64,000 nucleotides of DNA, taken from assembly GCA_038154685.1 (NCBI GenBank), contig JAYPYW010000007.1, positions 11,904 to 75,903 of the forward strand, written 5' to 3'. A program made the position numbers and the translations under genes. Shown here one piece after another: positions 1 through 8,665 of this stretch. The stretch is from GCA-002722245 sp038154685. Its GTDB lineage: Bacteria > Bacteroidota > Bacteroidia > Flavobacteriales_C > GCA-002722245. Numbering within the stretch: position 1 is the first letter of the stretch; every line of letters begins with the position of its first letter. The notes under the pieces are model-generated. The model saw nothing but the letters and a program-made list of their open reading frames with translations, made no database searches and was not told the DNA's origin.

Positions 1-82
1 GTAATAATGTGTCGATTATTAACGAGTAGGAATTTCCAAGTTCTTGGATTATGCCGTTTGTATTATCAATTTGAAATTTCAT
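1..82 (-). CDS. 5' end of an unidentified gene, cut off by the window edge
   Basis: The minus strand is open from an ATG at 82-80 to the window edge, giving 27 codons that begin MKFQIDNTNG. The ATG follows the stop codon of the response regulator gene by one base, so the two are probably co-transcribed. This is where a partner of the regulator could lie, but the visible residues show no histidine kinase feature and I do not recognise the family. Confidence 0.45.
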   Translation of the reverse strand, partial: MKFQIDNTNGIIQELGNSYSLIIDTLL

Positions 83-83
83 G

Positions 84-785
84 TTATGCGAAAATGAATT
101 TGTAACCTATACCTCTAACCGAATGGAAATATTTAGGCGATTTTGGATCTTTTTCGAAATATTTTCTGAAGTTCAATAAATAATTATCTATTGTCCTAGT
201 ACTAGGATATACATCCACTCCCCAAATAAGCTCTAAAATGGTGTCCCTGGAAACAACTTCATTTTTTCTTTCGATTAACAGTTTTAAAAGTTGGGTTTCT
301 CTTGCTGTTAATTGACCAGATTGTTCGTTAACTCCTTTGAAATCATAGGTTGAAAAATCAATCCAATTATCGCCAAACTGAAACCTGTCATTTATTTCTG
401 GTCGTGTTTGTCTTAATTTTTCTCCTTTTTTAATCAGAATTTGAATCCTTAGCAATAGCTCTTCTAAATTGAAAGGTTTTAAAAGGTAATCATCAGCACC
501 CGCTTTTAACCCTTGGATTCTATCACTACTTGATCCCTTTGCAGATAAAATTAAGATTGGAATTTCGCTGTCTTTTAATCTTATAGTTTCACAAACAGTT
601 AAACCATCAACGTTTGGAAGCATAACATCTAGTAAAATAAGATCAAACCTTTGGTTCTCCCATAGCTCGATAGCCTTTTTCCCATCCTCAGCAACCTTTA
701 CAATGAAGTTTTCTAACTCTAAATTCAGCTTAATAGCATCAATTAAATGTTCTTCATCTTCAACCAAAAGGATCCTTTTCTCCAT
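84..785 (-). CDS. OmpR/PhoB-family response regulator
   Basis: A 233-residue two-component response regulator. The N-terminal receiver domain (about 1-118) has the acidic pair E9/D10, the phospho-acceptor D53 in LLDVMLPN and the conserved lysine K103 in LLKPF. The C-terminal winged-helix DNA-binding domain (about 135-232) contains TARETQLLKLL and ends with the typical VRGIGYKF hairpin. Phosphorylation at D53 would control DNA binding to promoters. No cognate sensor kinase is visible; it may be the cut-off gene just downstream or lie outside the window. The length is typical of the family. The target genes cannot be told from the sequence. Confidence 0.95.
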   Translation of the reverse strand: MEKRILLVEDEEHLIDAIKLNLELENFIVKVAEDGKKAIELWENQRFDLILLDVMLPNVDGLTVCETIRLKDSEIPILILSAKGSSSDRIQGLKAGADDYLLKPFNLEELLLRIQILIKKGEKLRQTRPEINDRFQFGDNWIDFSTYDFKGVNEQSGQLTARETQLLKLLIERKNEVVSRDTILELIWGVDVYPSTRTIDNYLLNFRKYFEKDPKSPKYFHSVRGIGYKFIFA

Positions 786-869
786 ATCGCTAAATTAAAC
801 CAAGCATTTTAACTTTGAAAAAATACTTTTAATTCAACAAAACCTATTATTTTGAAGTTTACTGTTTAA

Positions 870-2393
870 ATGAAGTATTTCTTATTCGTCATATGTATTA
901 CTTGGGGTTCCGCTTTATTTGGGCAAATTGTGCTGGAAAAACCAGCTTATGAAAAGCTAACCAATAGATATCCTACTAAACAAATTGGTAGTGTTTTATT
1001 AGATTGTGATGCTGACTTCTTTGAAAAAGGTGTTAAAATAAACTCGGTTGAAGATATATATGAGTTACGAGTAAAAGCAAATGAGGCTGGACAAATAAAC
1101 CTTTATTTTAAAGAGTCTAAAATTCCTGCGGGAACTTTAATAGAAATAAGCTCAATAGAAAAAGAAGTATATCAAACTTTTAAATCGGAAAATTTAAATG
1201 CAAATTTAACCACTGTCCCTGTCATTGGAGAAGTAGTAATCATAAGGTATTTCGGCCCAAAAGAGGGCGCTAAATTAAATTTGTCTCAGGTAGGTTGGTT
1301 TCCAAGGAACTATCGGACTACAAGATCAAGTGGTTTTTGTAATGTGGATATTAATTGTTCAGAGGGAGCAGATTGGCAGGACGAAAAAAGAGGAGTAGTT
1401 CGGTTACTTTTAAAGTCGGATGGCTTTACTGTTTTTTGTTCGGGTTCGTTAATTAATAATACAGCACGAGATTGCAAGCCTTATTTGTTTTCTTCCGAAC
1501 ATTGTTTGGATGGTGTTAATGAAGAAGGATTAAATCAAGCAATTGTATACTTTAACTACGAAGCAACTAATTGTAATTCAAGTGATGGAGTTGCAGTGCA
1601 AACTGTTCAAGGGTTAGTTTTAAAAGCAGCAGGGAGTTCTGATGTGAATTCAGATTTTGCTTTATTCGAAATTAAGGAAAAAATCCCATTAGAGTTTTCG
1701 CCTTTTTTTAACGGCTGGAATATATCTGGAGCACCTTCTCTGAATGGAGTTGCGATTCATCATCCCTCTGGAGACGAGAAAAAAGTATCAACATATACAA
1801 CTGTAACTCAAAATGCGGATGTTGATTTATTGGCGGATGATTTTTACTGGGAGGTTTTTTGGGAAGATACTGAAAACGGACACGGAGTAACGGAAAGTGG
1901 AAGTTCAGGAGCACCTTTATTTAATAGTGAGCAATTAATAATTGGGAATTTAACGGGGGGGACGTCTTATTGTACTAAACCAAACGATCCGGATTATTTT
2001 GGGAAATTTAGTAAAGGTTGGGCAAGTGAACTTGACTCAACTAGTAGGTTGGATGTTTGGTTAGATCCAATTGGAACTGGAGAGTTGTTTGTTCCTGGTA
2101 GTTATTTCCCTTGTTCAGATTCAATACTTCAGTATTTACCCATCGATAGCATTGCTGTTTTAGGAAACCCAGTTAGGAATGAATTGAATATTTATTTGGA
2201 ACAAACTTCTAGTTCTCAGCCCGAAGTAACTATCTATTCCATAAATGGAGCATTAGTTTTTAAGGAGCGGTTTGAAAAGAATAATATCACTAAAATTAAA
2301 ATCCCAGTTCATAATCTTAGGGATGGTGCTTATTTTGTTATGATAAAAGTAGGTGTAAACGAATACATTGAAAAAATCATTATCCTCAATTAG
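870..2393 (+). CDS. secreted trypsin-like serine protease with T9SS sorting domain
   Basis: A 507-residue exported protein related to lysyl endopeptidase (S1 fold). An N-terminal signal peptide (about 1-19, hydrophobic FLFVICITWGSALFG) is followed by a pro-region, and the catalytic domain starts near residue 160. The likely triad is H211 (SSEHCLDG), D262 (NSDFALFE) and S346 (GSSGAP), with several cysteines placed as in Achromobacter protease I-type enzymes. The last ~75 residues form a type IX secretion C-terminal domain (LGNPVRNELNIY, DGAYFVMIKV, EKIIILN), so the mature enzyme should be released or anchored at the cell surface after T9SS export. Lys-specific cleavage is only a family-based guess. 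The gene stands alone, with short intergenic regions on both sides. Confidence 0.9.
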   Translation: MKYFLFVICITWGSALFGQIVLEKPAYEKLTNRYPTKQIGSVLLDCDADFFEKGVKINSVEDIYELRVKANEAGQINLYFKESKIPAGTLIEISSIEKEVYQTFKSENLNANLTTVPVIGEVVIIRYFGPKEGAKLNLSQVGWFPRNYRTTRSSGFCNVDINCSEGADWQDEKRGVVRLLLKSDGFTVFCSGSLINNTARDCKPYLFSSEHCLDGVNEEGLNQAIVYFNYEATNCNSSDGVAVQTVQGLVLKAAGSSDVNSDFALFEIKEKIPLEFSPFFNGWNISGAPSLNGVAIHHPSGDEKKVSTYTTVTQNADVDLLADDFYWEVFWEDTENGHGVTESGSSGAPLFNSEQLIIGNLTGGTSYCTKPNDPDYFGKFSKGWASELDSTSRLDVWLDPIGTGELFVPGSYFPCSDSILQYLPIDSIAVLGNPVRNELNIYLEQTSSSQPEVTIYSINGALVFKERFEKNNITKIKIPVHNLRDGAYFVMIKVGVNEYIEKIIILN

Positions 2394-2436
2394 AATTATT
2401 TAACTCCAATCGGCTTTTGGAACACTTATTAAGTAG

Positions 2437-2444
2437 TATTTTTG
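2437..2444 (+). promoter_or_regulatory. Bacteroidota -7 promoter element for menF
   Basis: The octamer TATTTTTG fits the Bacteroidota consensus TAnnTTTG. A TTTG at 2416-2419, 17 bases upstream, can serve as the -33 box. The element ends 8 bases before the menF ATG, so the 5' untranslated region must be very short. Confidence 0.6.
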
Positions 2445-2452
2445 CCTGAAGA

Positions 2453-3415
2453 ATGTCCGTTTTAAAGGCAATATATCGATTAGCTGGTGAAAGTAAAACC
2501 TTTTTTATTGAAGGAGTTTCCATGGAAGGGGTTAATGAGGGCTTTGTATTCTCAGATTTCAATAATAAAAAAACGTTTTCGATATCTCCGGAGATTGTTA
2601 AAGAGTTAGATACAGCAAATTCTGATGATTTATTATTTAATTCAAATCAAACCACTAGTTGGGAGAGCTCAACTCAAGATGATTATGAGTTTGGTTTTGT
2701 AATTATTCAAAATGAAATCGAGCATAAAAAAATCAACAAAGCAATACTTTCTAAAAAGAAGGTATACGGAGAGGCGCCTAATGCTATTGAGTTATTTAAA
2801 AAACTAGAAAAAGCTTATCCTAAGGCACACGTTTTCTTAACAGAAACACCGGAAGGCATTTTATGGATTGGAGCTACTCCTGAAACCTTAATAACTAAAT
2901 CGGACGATGATTTCGAAACCATGTCACTTGCGGGAACTAAATCAGAAAATGAGGACTGGACTGAAAAGGAATATGATGAGCAAAAAATTGTTACAAATTC
3001 TATTTTAAGTGAACTATATCAATTAAATATAGATCCAAAGTTGTCTGAGTTAGAAACAATACAAGCAGGTTCTGTGTTCCATTTAAGAAATAAGGTGAAT
3101 TTTAAAACAGACCTTCCTGTTCAGCAAATAGCCCAAGTATTACATCCAACCCCTGCTGTTTCGGGAAATCCTAAGAGCCAGGCAATGACAACCATTAAAA
3201 TTGCTGAAAATCATGAGCGTGATTATTATTGTGGTTTCGGTGGTCCTTATGAATTGAATAGCGCTTCAACACTTTTTGTTAATTTAAGATGTGCAGCTAT
3301 TTCAAATAATCAAATAGCATTGTATGTTGGAGGAGGAATTACAAAGGATTCGGTTTTAGAAAACGAAACTAGGGAGTGTGAAAGAAAAGCAGAATCTATA
3401 TTAAGATTTTTGTGA
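2453..3415 (+). CDS. menF: isochorismate synthase (chorismate-binding enzyme)
   Basis: A 320-residue chorismate-utilising enzyme that should convert chorismate to isochorismate, the first step toward menaquinone. Signatures in the C-terminal half are WIGATPETL, SLAGTKSENEDWTEKEYDEQ, LHPTPAVSGNPK, ENHERDYYCGFGGP, LRCAA and YVGGGITKDS. The protein is short compared with many MenF/EntC enzymes because the N-terminal region before the active-site core is reduced, as in other Bacteroidota members. Family context says the next gene should be a thioesterase or menD, but menD lies about 9 kb downstream at 12575, with a glycan block between them. It has its own promoter-like box immediately upstream. 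Confidence 0.92.
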   Translation: MSVLKAIYRLAGESKTFFIEGVSMEGVNEGFVFSDFNNKKTFSISPEIVKELDTANSDDLLFNSNQTTSWESSTQDDYEFGFVIIQNEIEHKKINKAILSKKKVYGEAPNAIELFKKLEKAYPKAHVFLTETPEGILWIGATPETLITKSDDDFETMSLAGTKSENEDWTEKEYDEQKIVTNSILSELYQLNIDPKLSELETIQAGSVFHLRNKVNFKTDLPVQQIAQVLHPTPAVSGNPKSQAMTTIKIAENHERDYYCGFGGPYELNSASTLFVNLRCAAISNNQIALYVGGGITKDSVLENETRECERKAESILRFL

Positions 3416-3418
3416 ATT

Positions 3419-3941
3419 TTTTCGTCTATCTAAGTTTTATTATTCTACTGATTTAAGAATTATCCAAGAGTCTAGGTGGGAAAAATTGTTTGATATTGAA
3501 ACTCGAAAACCAGGCGATGAACTAATGTAAAGTCACTTTAATTTAATTTTGATAATTAAGCAAATTACGGAAGAGGTAGTTCAATCAATGGCAAGGGAAG
3601 TTTAAAATCTAAAGGAATTGAAACTTTAGAAATTATTGCCTTTGGTTTCCTAGTGATTGGAGGTGTTTTTATTACAAAAATGATGAGTTCCCATTATAAG
3701 CAACTTATGTTGCTTCAGGGAGTTTGTTACCTATAAATTATTTCTGGGGATGTTTATTTATTTCTAATACCGTATTTTTTATAGAATATTTAATCCCATT
3801 GGATTAAATATTAGAGGTGAAAGGAATACTTGCTTTGAGGGAAGAAATTATCAATACTCAAAAAATGATTTAGAAAATCCTTGGTGAAAATTGCACCTGG
3901 ATGAAATTAACTTTTGTCGTAATGATTTTTATCATGTATAA
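3419..3941 (+). pseudogene. possible decayed gene(s), multiply frameshifted
   Basis: The 614-base stretch between menF and the next gene has no intact gene, but fragments with protein-like composition follow each other in shifting frames. A soluble-looking piece ends at 3530 (ESRWEKLFDIETRKPGDELM). A piece with a membrane-like segment ends at 3736 (EIIAFGFLVIGGVFITKMMS). A third ends at 3807 (NYFWGCLFISNTVFFIEYLI). A fourth, interrupted by a TGA at 3885-3887, ends at 3941 (NIRGERNTCFEGRNYQYS). I do not recognise a family. The pattern suits a decayed membrane protein, but AT-rich non-coding DNA can also give short open frames. Confidence 0.3.
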
Positions 3942-4029
3942 TTAAGTAAAACTTAGTAAAATTGTTATAAAATATTTCAGGGGTATGCCCTTCTCTTAAA
4001 AAGATTTGAAATAGGATAAAATTAATACT

Positions 4030-4872
4030 ATGAACAGTTATAAATTCGAATTGAACCCTTTAAATAAAAGTAAGATATTAAAATCGCTATTGAAAAATGG
4101 ATTTGTTCATTTGTCCAATGTAATTCCAAAAGATAAAGTCAAACAGATTGATACAAGTTTTCTAAAGAATGTTAAGATTGTAGAAGGGTTATTGGAAACT
4201 CCTATGAATATTTTACCAATTTGTTTTGCTGATGGCAAGCAAGAAGGATTTGAAGATCCGGTTAGTTATTCTGGTATGAAAAGATCATGGTATTATGAAG
4301 GAGATAGGCAATTTAAATCTTGGTTTTGGAAAAATCCTGAAAAACTACCTAACGATGTTATTTCTGCTTTAGAAAGGCATGGTATTGTGTCTTTGGTAAA
4401 AGACTATTTTAATGATTCAGTGGTTACATCATATAGTTTAAATACGGTGAGAAATCTATCAGTCAAGTCAAATCCAGATTATTTAAAAGTACATCAAGAT
4501 ATGACTCACTTTACATCAGACCCTAAAGATCATAAGTTTTTAACTGTCTGGATTCCTTTACATGATTGTGGAGATGATTCTCCTGGTTTAAAAATATATA
4601 AAAAGAGATTTGAATCTGTTTTTGAAACAAATCGTGAGTTAGCTAATAGATGTATGAGCGATGAAGAAATTGAAAGCCTAGATAATGAAAATTTCTACTG
4701 TCCTAATTATGAAGCTGGAGATGTTGTTATTTTTTTATCCATGGTTGTGCATGGAACTCACTTAACAAGTAATATGAAATACAATAGAAGAAGCGCTGAT
4801 ATGAGGTTTTTCCCAAAATCTAACCTTCCAAAGTTGGTCGAAAATCTTGATGACGGTAAACTTACTTATTAA
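4030..4872 (+). CDS. phytanoyl-CoA dioxygenase (PhyH)-family Fe(II)/2OG oxygenase
   Basis: A 280-residue non-haem iron, 2-oxoglutarate-dependent oxygenase of the PhyH type, which would hydroxylate a small molecule or a glycan precursor. The metal site is readable as H155-x-D157 (LKVHQDMTH) with the distal histidine in VVHGTH (H241 or H244). R253/R254 a few residues later would bind 2-oxoglutarate. The double-stranded beta-helix core spans roughly 130-262. It is followed at 91 bases by a methyltransferase in the same direction, and the two may act on the same substrate. It is the first of four such oxygenases in the glycan region. The substrate is unknown. Confidence 0.85.
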   Translation: MNSYKFELNPLNKSKILKSLLKNGFVHLSNVIPKDKVKQIDTSFLKNVKIVEGLLETPMNILPICFADGKQEGFEDPVSYSGMKRSWYYEGDRQFKSWFWKNPEKLPNDVISALERHGIVSLVKDYFNDSVVTSYSLNTVRNLSVKSNPDYLKVHQDMTHFTSDPKDHKFLTVWIPLHDCGDDSPGLKIYKKRFESVFETNRELANRCMSDEEIESLDNENFYCPNYEAGDVVIFLSMVVHGTHLTSNMKYNRRSADMRFFPKSNLPKLVENLDDGKLTY

Positions 4873-4962
4873 AGTAATAATACTAATGATTTCGTTACCA
4901 TGAATTCATTTGTTTTACATAATTTCGCTGATTAAATTTGAGTGTAAAACAAAAAATAAGTA

Positions 4963-5637
4963 ATGGAAGAAAAAAAATCATCGAAAGTTTGGTCTAATTT
5001 TTATGGTAAAACTGATCGTGGAGTTCAGTTTCCAGAAAATTTTGTTGTGAGAGTATTTAACTCACAAATGCCTGTTAAATTTTTCGATCAAAATTACGAG
5101 TCTAAAAAAGTCTTAGATTTAGGCTGTGGTTCTGGAAGGCATATTCCTTTTTTGCAACTTCAAGGATTTGATGTTTATGGAGTTGAATTGTCAGAAAGTA
5201 TTGTTGAGGCATTGAAGAAGAGTCACGAGGGTGCCACATTCAAGGTGGGGTCAAATGTTAATATTCCATTTGAAGACAATTTTTTTGATTACATGCTATC
5301 AAGTGCTTCTGTTTATTATATGGAAAATCATGAACAGGATATTACTAAGAATTTTGATGAAGTTTTTCGTACTATTAAAAAAGATGGATATTTCGTTTTT
5401 ACATTACTTGGTCATAAACATTCAATGTTTAATGAATCTACCGAAAAAAATAGTATCTACTATATACATGAAAATAAGTTAGGATTCGTTCCCGATGTTT
5501 ATGTTAGACCACTCGGAGAAAATGAGGATGTTACTAGTGTTTACCCTGATATGGAGGTTTTATTCCATGGGGAGGTAGATGAAACAGTTTCTGGTACATG
5601 TAGGCACTTTCACTATTTTGTCGCGAAGAAAAAGTAA
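4963..5637 (+). CDS. class I SAM-dependent methyltransferase
   Basis: A 224-residue Rossmann-fold methyltransferase. Motif I is VLDLGCGSGRH (residues 50-60), followed by the acidic end of beta-2 in VYGVELSES, a motif II/post-II region around SSASVYYMENHEQD, and VFRTIKKDGYFVFTLLG typical of small-molecule methyltransferases. It lies 90 bases after the PhyH-type oxygenase, and a two-way terminator follows immediately. The methyl acceptor (sugar, hydroxylated precursor or other) is not determined by the sequence. Confidence 0.85.
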   Translation: MEEKKSSKVWSNFYGKTDRGVQFPENFVVRVFNSQMPVKFFDQNYESKKVLDLGCGSGRHIPFLQLQGFDVYGVELSESIVEALKKSHEGATFKVGSNVNIPFEDNFFDYMLSSASVYYMENHEQDITKNFDEVFRTIKKDGYFVFTLLGHKHSMFNESTEKNSIYYIHENKLGFVPDVYVRPLGENEDVTSVYPDMEVLFHGEVDETVSGTCRHFHYFVAKKK

Positions 5638-5657
5638 AAAACCTTATAAACATAATT

Positions 5658-5689
5658 AAAGCCACTAGACTATGAAGTTTAGTGGCTTT
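5658..5689. terminator. bidirectional intrinsic terminator
   Basis: A perfect 10-bp stem pairs AAAGCCACTA (5658-5667) with TAGTGGCTTT (5680-5689). A-rich sequence lies on the left and a T-run follows on the right, so it can stop transcription in both directions between the converging methyltransferase and GT2 genes. The stop codon of the minus-strand GT2 (5679-5681) lies in the right arm. Confidence 0.8.
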
Positions 5690-6710
5690 TTAGTTTACCA
5701 AATAATAATTTAAAGGTATGTTTTGCGTAGAGTTTATTATTGGGTAAAAAGCTTAATATGGGGTTCTCCTTTATTGAGTAGTATAATTTAAATGGAACTC
5801 TAAAAAGGCCTTTCAATTTACGGCCCTCCTCTATATAAGAATAAGTTAAATGTTCATTGTGCCATTCATATTTACCTAGGTGGTAATTATATTCGAATCC
5901 AGTTTCTTTGTTTAGCTGTTTACATAGGTTTAATCCATTTCTAAATTTAAACGAATTTAAGTTTGCAGCTACAACACCAACTCCTTCACGATAAACTGCT
6001 GTTACTTCGTTTATGTACTTTATTTTCCTTCCGTGTGTAATTAAAAATAAATAGGCCCAATCTCCACTAAAACATTCAAAAACAAATTTAGGGAATGGTG
6101 TTGGGATAAAGCTTTTCCTAAACATTCGAGTAGGAGTTGCTGGTATAATATTTTTTTTCAGAATGTAATGCAGGTCGAAAAACTCGTTGCTTTTAAGGTA
6201 ATCCTTTTTGTGTTTTGTAACTATGGATTTATCCTTTTTTAAAACAGCGTGATTAGAGAATACCAAAGCACATTCGTCATCACTTTCCATTATTTCGGTC
6301 TGTTTTTGAAGTTTGGTTGTACAAGACCAATAATCATCGCCTTCACAGTAGGCAAGGTATTTACCGTTTGCAGATTGCATATTGTAAATTCCGTTAAATC
6401 TTCCAATAGGCTTGTTCCCAATGTAAATAACATTTTCTCTTTTGTGAAGCAATAGTCTTATTTTCTTGGGGAATTTCTTAGCATAGTCTATGCAAATTTC
6501 TCTAGTTTTGTCTGAAGACTCATCATCTCCAATTATTATTTCATAATCAAAGTCTGTCTTTTGGTCTAAGATTGATTCTATGCACTTTCCTATGTACTTT
6601 TCTTGATTGTATGTTTGAATGCAAACACTTACAAGTGGATTTTTTGGGACATCGTTAGGGTATTCTTCTACATTAGATTTTATGAAGTTTGAGGGGATTA
6701 AATCACTCAT
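5679..6710 (-). CDS. family 2 glycosyltransferase
   Basis: A 343-residue GT-A-fold glycosyltransferase. The nucleotide-binding strand is VSVCIQTYNQEKYIGKCIES (about 27-46), followed by IIIGDDESSD (about 58-67) and the metal-binding acidic motif EGDDYW (about 123-128), in the place of the usual DxD. There is no membrane segment, so it should act at the cytoplasmic face of the inner membrane on a lipid-linked acceptor. It is the last gene of the minus-strand operon that begins at 12196 and is followed by a two-way terminator. Donor and acceptor sugars are unknown. Confidence 0.88.
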   Translation of the reverse strand: MSDLIPSNFIKSNVEEYPNDVPKNPLVSVCIQTYNQEKYIGKCIESILDQKTDFDYEIIIGDDESSDKTREICIDYAKKFPKKIRLLLHKRENVIYIGNKPIGRFNGIYNMQSANGKYLAYCEGDDYWSCTTKLQKQTEIMESDDECALVFSNHAVLKKDKSIVTKHKKDYLKSNEFFDLHYILKKNIIPATPTRMFRKSFIPTPFPKFVFECFSGDWAYLFLITHGRKIKYINEVTAVYREGVGVVAANLNSFKFRNGLNLCKQLNKETGFEYNYHLGKYEWHNEHLTYSYIEEGRKLKGLFRVPFKLYYSIKENPILSFLPNNKLYAKHTFKLLFGKLKSH

Positions 6711-6737
6711 TTTTGTAGAGGTTATTTTTTTTAGGTT

Positions 6738-7754
6738 TTATTTACTAAATGACCAAGTTTTTTCAAATAAACTCTGCTGGATATCTGAATTAGTAAACTT
6801 TCGAAAAAGTTTAAAGTCCTCCTTCTTTATTTCCTCTAAGTATTCAAAAAGTGGTCCTTTGAAATCAAAATTAATGTTTTTTTCGTCGCTGACTCCAGAG
6901 TCACTATCTCTTTGCTGTCGAAGTTTTGACCAAACGTGATCTTCATAAATTTCACGATTTTCATCATTGAAATAGCTAAAACCTCGATGCGTCTCAATCA
7001 TCCCTGTGGTGTCGATAGGGTATCTAGTAATTTGATTTAATTCTAGTCTAGTGCCAGTTGAAGTTCTTTTTTTTGAATCATTAAATTTAGGAAGCTCATC
7101 AAAGTTGTAATTACAAAGTTTGTTTAGTTCATTTATTAAATTACTTCCATTTTTATCTTCATTATCAATGAAAAGACATTTTAATTTGTTGTTGTTTGTC
7201 AGTAAATTGCTTAAATAAGAAGTTTGGTGGCCTGGTAATAAAGAAAACAGGAAATTACTATCTCTATATAGGTATAGTTCTTCACAAAAGACCTTAAATG
7301 ATTTACCGTAGCGCTGTTTGACGTATTCTGCATAAATTGATTTAATGGAGTCAAAAATATTTCTAAAAATAATTATAAAGTTTGTTCCATGCGGCATAGT
7401 TCGCTGTATGCGGTTAAACTTTAAACTCAAATCGGAATCTTCGATTAAATACCTTAGTCCAGCACACTCACTAGAAATCCATAAATCTTGACCTAGAGTT
7501 TTACATTTAGCAAATTCTTTTTGAAAAAAGGACTTGTAATCTAGTTCAAGCTTATTGAAAGCTATTTCAGAGGTGAATCTTAAATCACGATCCAGAAAAC
7601 GTGCAACCAATTCATTCTGAAACCAATTTTTGTATTCTAAACTTGGGGAAAATCCAAAATACTTATATCCAAGATGTTGGTTATCAAACAACATTTTTTG
7701 AATAGAAGTTGAATAAGCTTTAGGGTTCCCTATGTGAAAATATATGTTACTCAT
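6738..7754 (-). CDS. sulfotransferase-like protein
   Basis: This protein opens with a P-loop-like 5'-phosphosulfate-binding motif, YFHIGNPKAYSTSIQKML, matching the HIGxPKTGTTSLQ pattern of PAPS-dependent sulfotransferases. About 120 residues later it has a 3'-phosphate-binding-type segment, FRNIFDSIKSIYAEYV (R...S..Y). It would transfer sulfate from PAPS to a sugar or other hydroxyl. I chose the ATG at 7754 because its ATGA overlaps the upstream stop codon by four bases, a common coupling pattern; a TTG nine bases earlier is also possible. The usual GT of the P-loop is replaced (AYST), so the assignment is probable rather than certain. Confidence 0.65.
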   Translation of the reverse strand: MSNIYFHIGNPKAYSTSIQKMLFDNQHLGYKYFGFSPSLEYKNWFQNELVARFLDRDLRFTSEIAFNKLELDYKSFFQKEFAKCKTLGQDLWISSECAGLRYLIEDSDLSLKFNRIQRTMPHGTNFIIIFRNIFDSIKSIYAEYVKQRYGKSFKVFCEELYLYRDSNFLFSLLPGHQTSYLSNLLTNNNKLKCLFIDNEDKNGSNLINELNKLCNYNFDELPKFNDSKKRTSTGTRLELNQITRYPIDTTGMIETHRGFSYFNDENREIYEDHVWSKLRQQRDSDSGVSDEKNINFDFKGPLFEYLEEIKKEDFKLFRKFTNSDIQQSLFEKTWSFSK

Positions 7755-8662
7755 TGTGGCCAATATCCTTTAAGTAAATTAGTTTCAAAATTTTTGCCAC
7801 CATAGTTCTTTGGTACAACAAACCTTATTCTTTTAAAGAACTCCGAGGTACACCCAAGTTCTTTTTTAAATCTTGATAAACTATCTCCTTCTATCATACC
7901 GCCGCCAAGATCCATATACTTACCTTCAGAATTTTGGTTTAGATATTTAGCTAAGAAAAGTACATTAGCTCTTCCAGAGTTTTTAAATTCAAGATCATGT
8001 GTTACAAAAGTATAATCGAACCCTCCTTTGACTGGATTGATTACAGTTCCTGAAACCAACCTGTCTTTGTAATAAAGTAGGTATAATTCAGATATTTTTG
8101 ATGATAACAGTGAAATCCAGCTTTGAAGTTCAAATTTATAACTTTCGCTAAATTCCAGCCGGACAGAGGTATTATGATACATTTTAGAAAAAAGCTCAAT
8201 AGAGTCTAGATCATCATGAGCAATTTTCTTAAGCGTGTAATTTTCTGCGTCAGCAAGTATTTTTTTCGAGTAGCGTTTCGATGATTTATGCATCTTTTGA
8301 AGTAAAACATTAACTTCATCAAAATTAAATCTGAAGTTAGTTCTGTAATCTTTAAAAAATTCTACATTTTCAACCCTACCAAATTCCTCAGATTCTTCTA
8401 TGCTGTGACGGGTTTGAAGAAAACCACCGCAAATATTAAACTTTTCAAATTGGTCTAAAAGTATTTTAAAGTCGGTTCGCTCATCAAAGCTGGATGGTCC
8501 AGAAAGACAAATAGGCGTAATTAAAAAGTTACGATCATTTTTGTTAACAACAAGCACGGGATACTCTTCTCCAAAGGCAGTTTTACTCACTGCCGTATGA
8601 AGAATGTTGTCGATTTTTATTGTTGAGAAATTTAAAAACTCTTCTGTAGAGAATCCGCTCAT
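7751..8662 (-). CDS. FemAB/GNAT-like acyl- or aminoacyltransferase
   Basis: A 303-residue protein resembling the FemAB/CelD-like branch of the GNAT fold. The C-terminal half holds the two recognisable parts, LYLLYYKDRLVSGTVINPVK and KYMDLGGGMIEGDSLSRFKKELG. The latter is the conserved GG...DSLxRFKKxxG signature seen in exopolysaccharide-linked FemAB proteins. The central helix MHKSSKRYSKKILADA matches the acyl-donor side of this family. In a glycan operon the likely job is transfer of an acyl or aminoacyl group to an amino sugar. It is coupled to the sulfotransferase gene by a 4-base overlap and lies 3 bases after the oxygenase gene. Confidence 0.7.
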   Translation of the reverse strand: MSGFSTEEFLNFSTIKIDNILHTAVSKTAFGEEYPVLVVNKNDRNFLITPICLSGPSSFDERTDFKILLDQFEKFNICGGFLQTRHSIEESEEFGRVENVEFFKDYRTNFRFNFDEVNVLLQKMHKSSKRYSKKILADAENYTLKKIAHDDLDSIELFSKMYHNTSVRLEFSESYKFELQSWISLLSSKISELYLLYYKDRLVSGTVINPVKGGFDYTFVTHDLEFKNSGRANVLFLAKYLNQNSEGKYMDLGGGMIEGDSLSRFKKELGCTSEFFKRIRFVVPKNYGGKNFETNLLKGYWPQ

Positions 8663-8665
8663 TGA

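Noticed and set aside
1708..1914. Minus-strand open frame inside the protease gene
   Set aside because: It lies opposite a well-supported protease domain, has no homology-like motif and reads as a shadow of the real frame.
5231..5482. Plus-strand open frame inside the methyltransferase gene
   Set aside because: The in-frame product has the SAM-binding motifs of a methyltransferase; this alternative frame is low-complexity, hydrophobic and has no motif.
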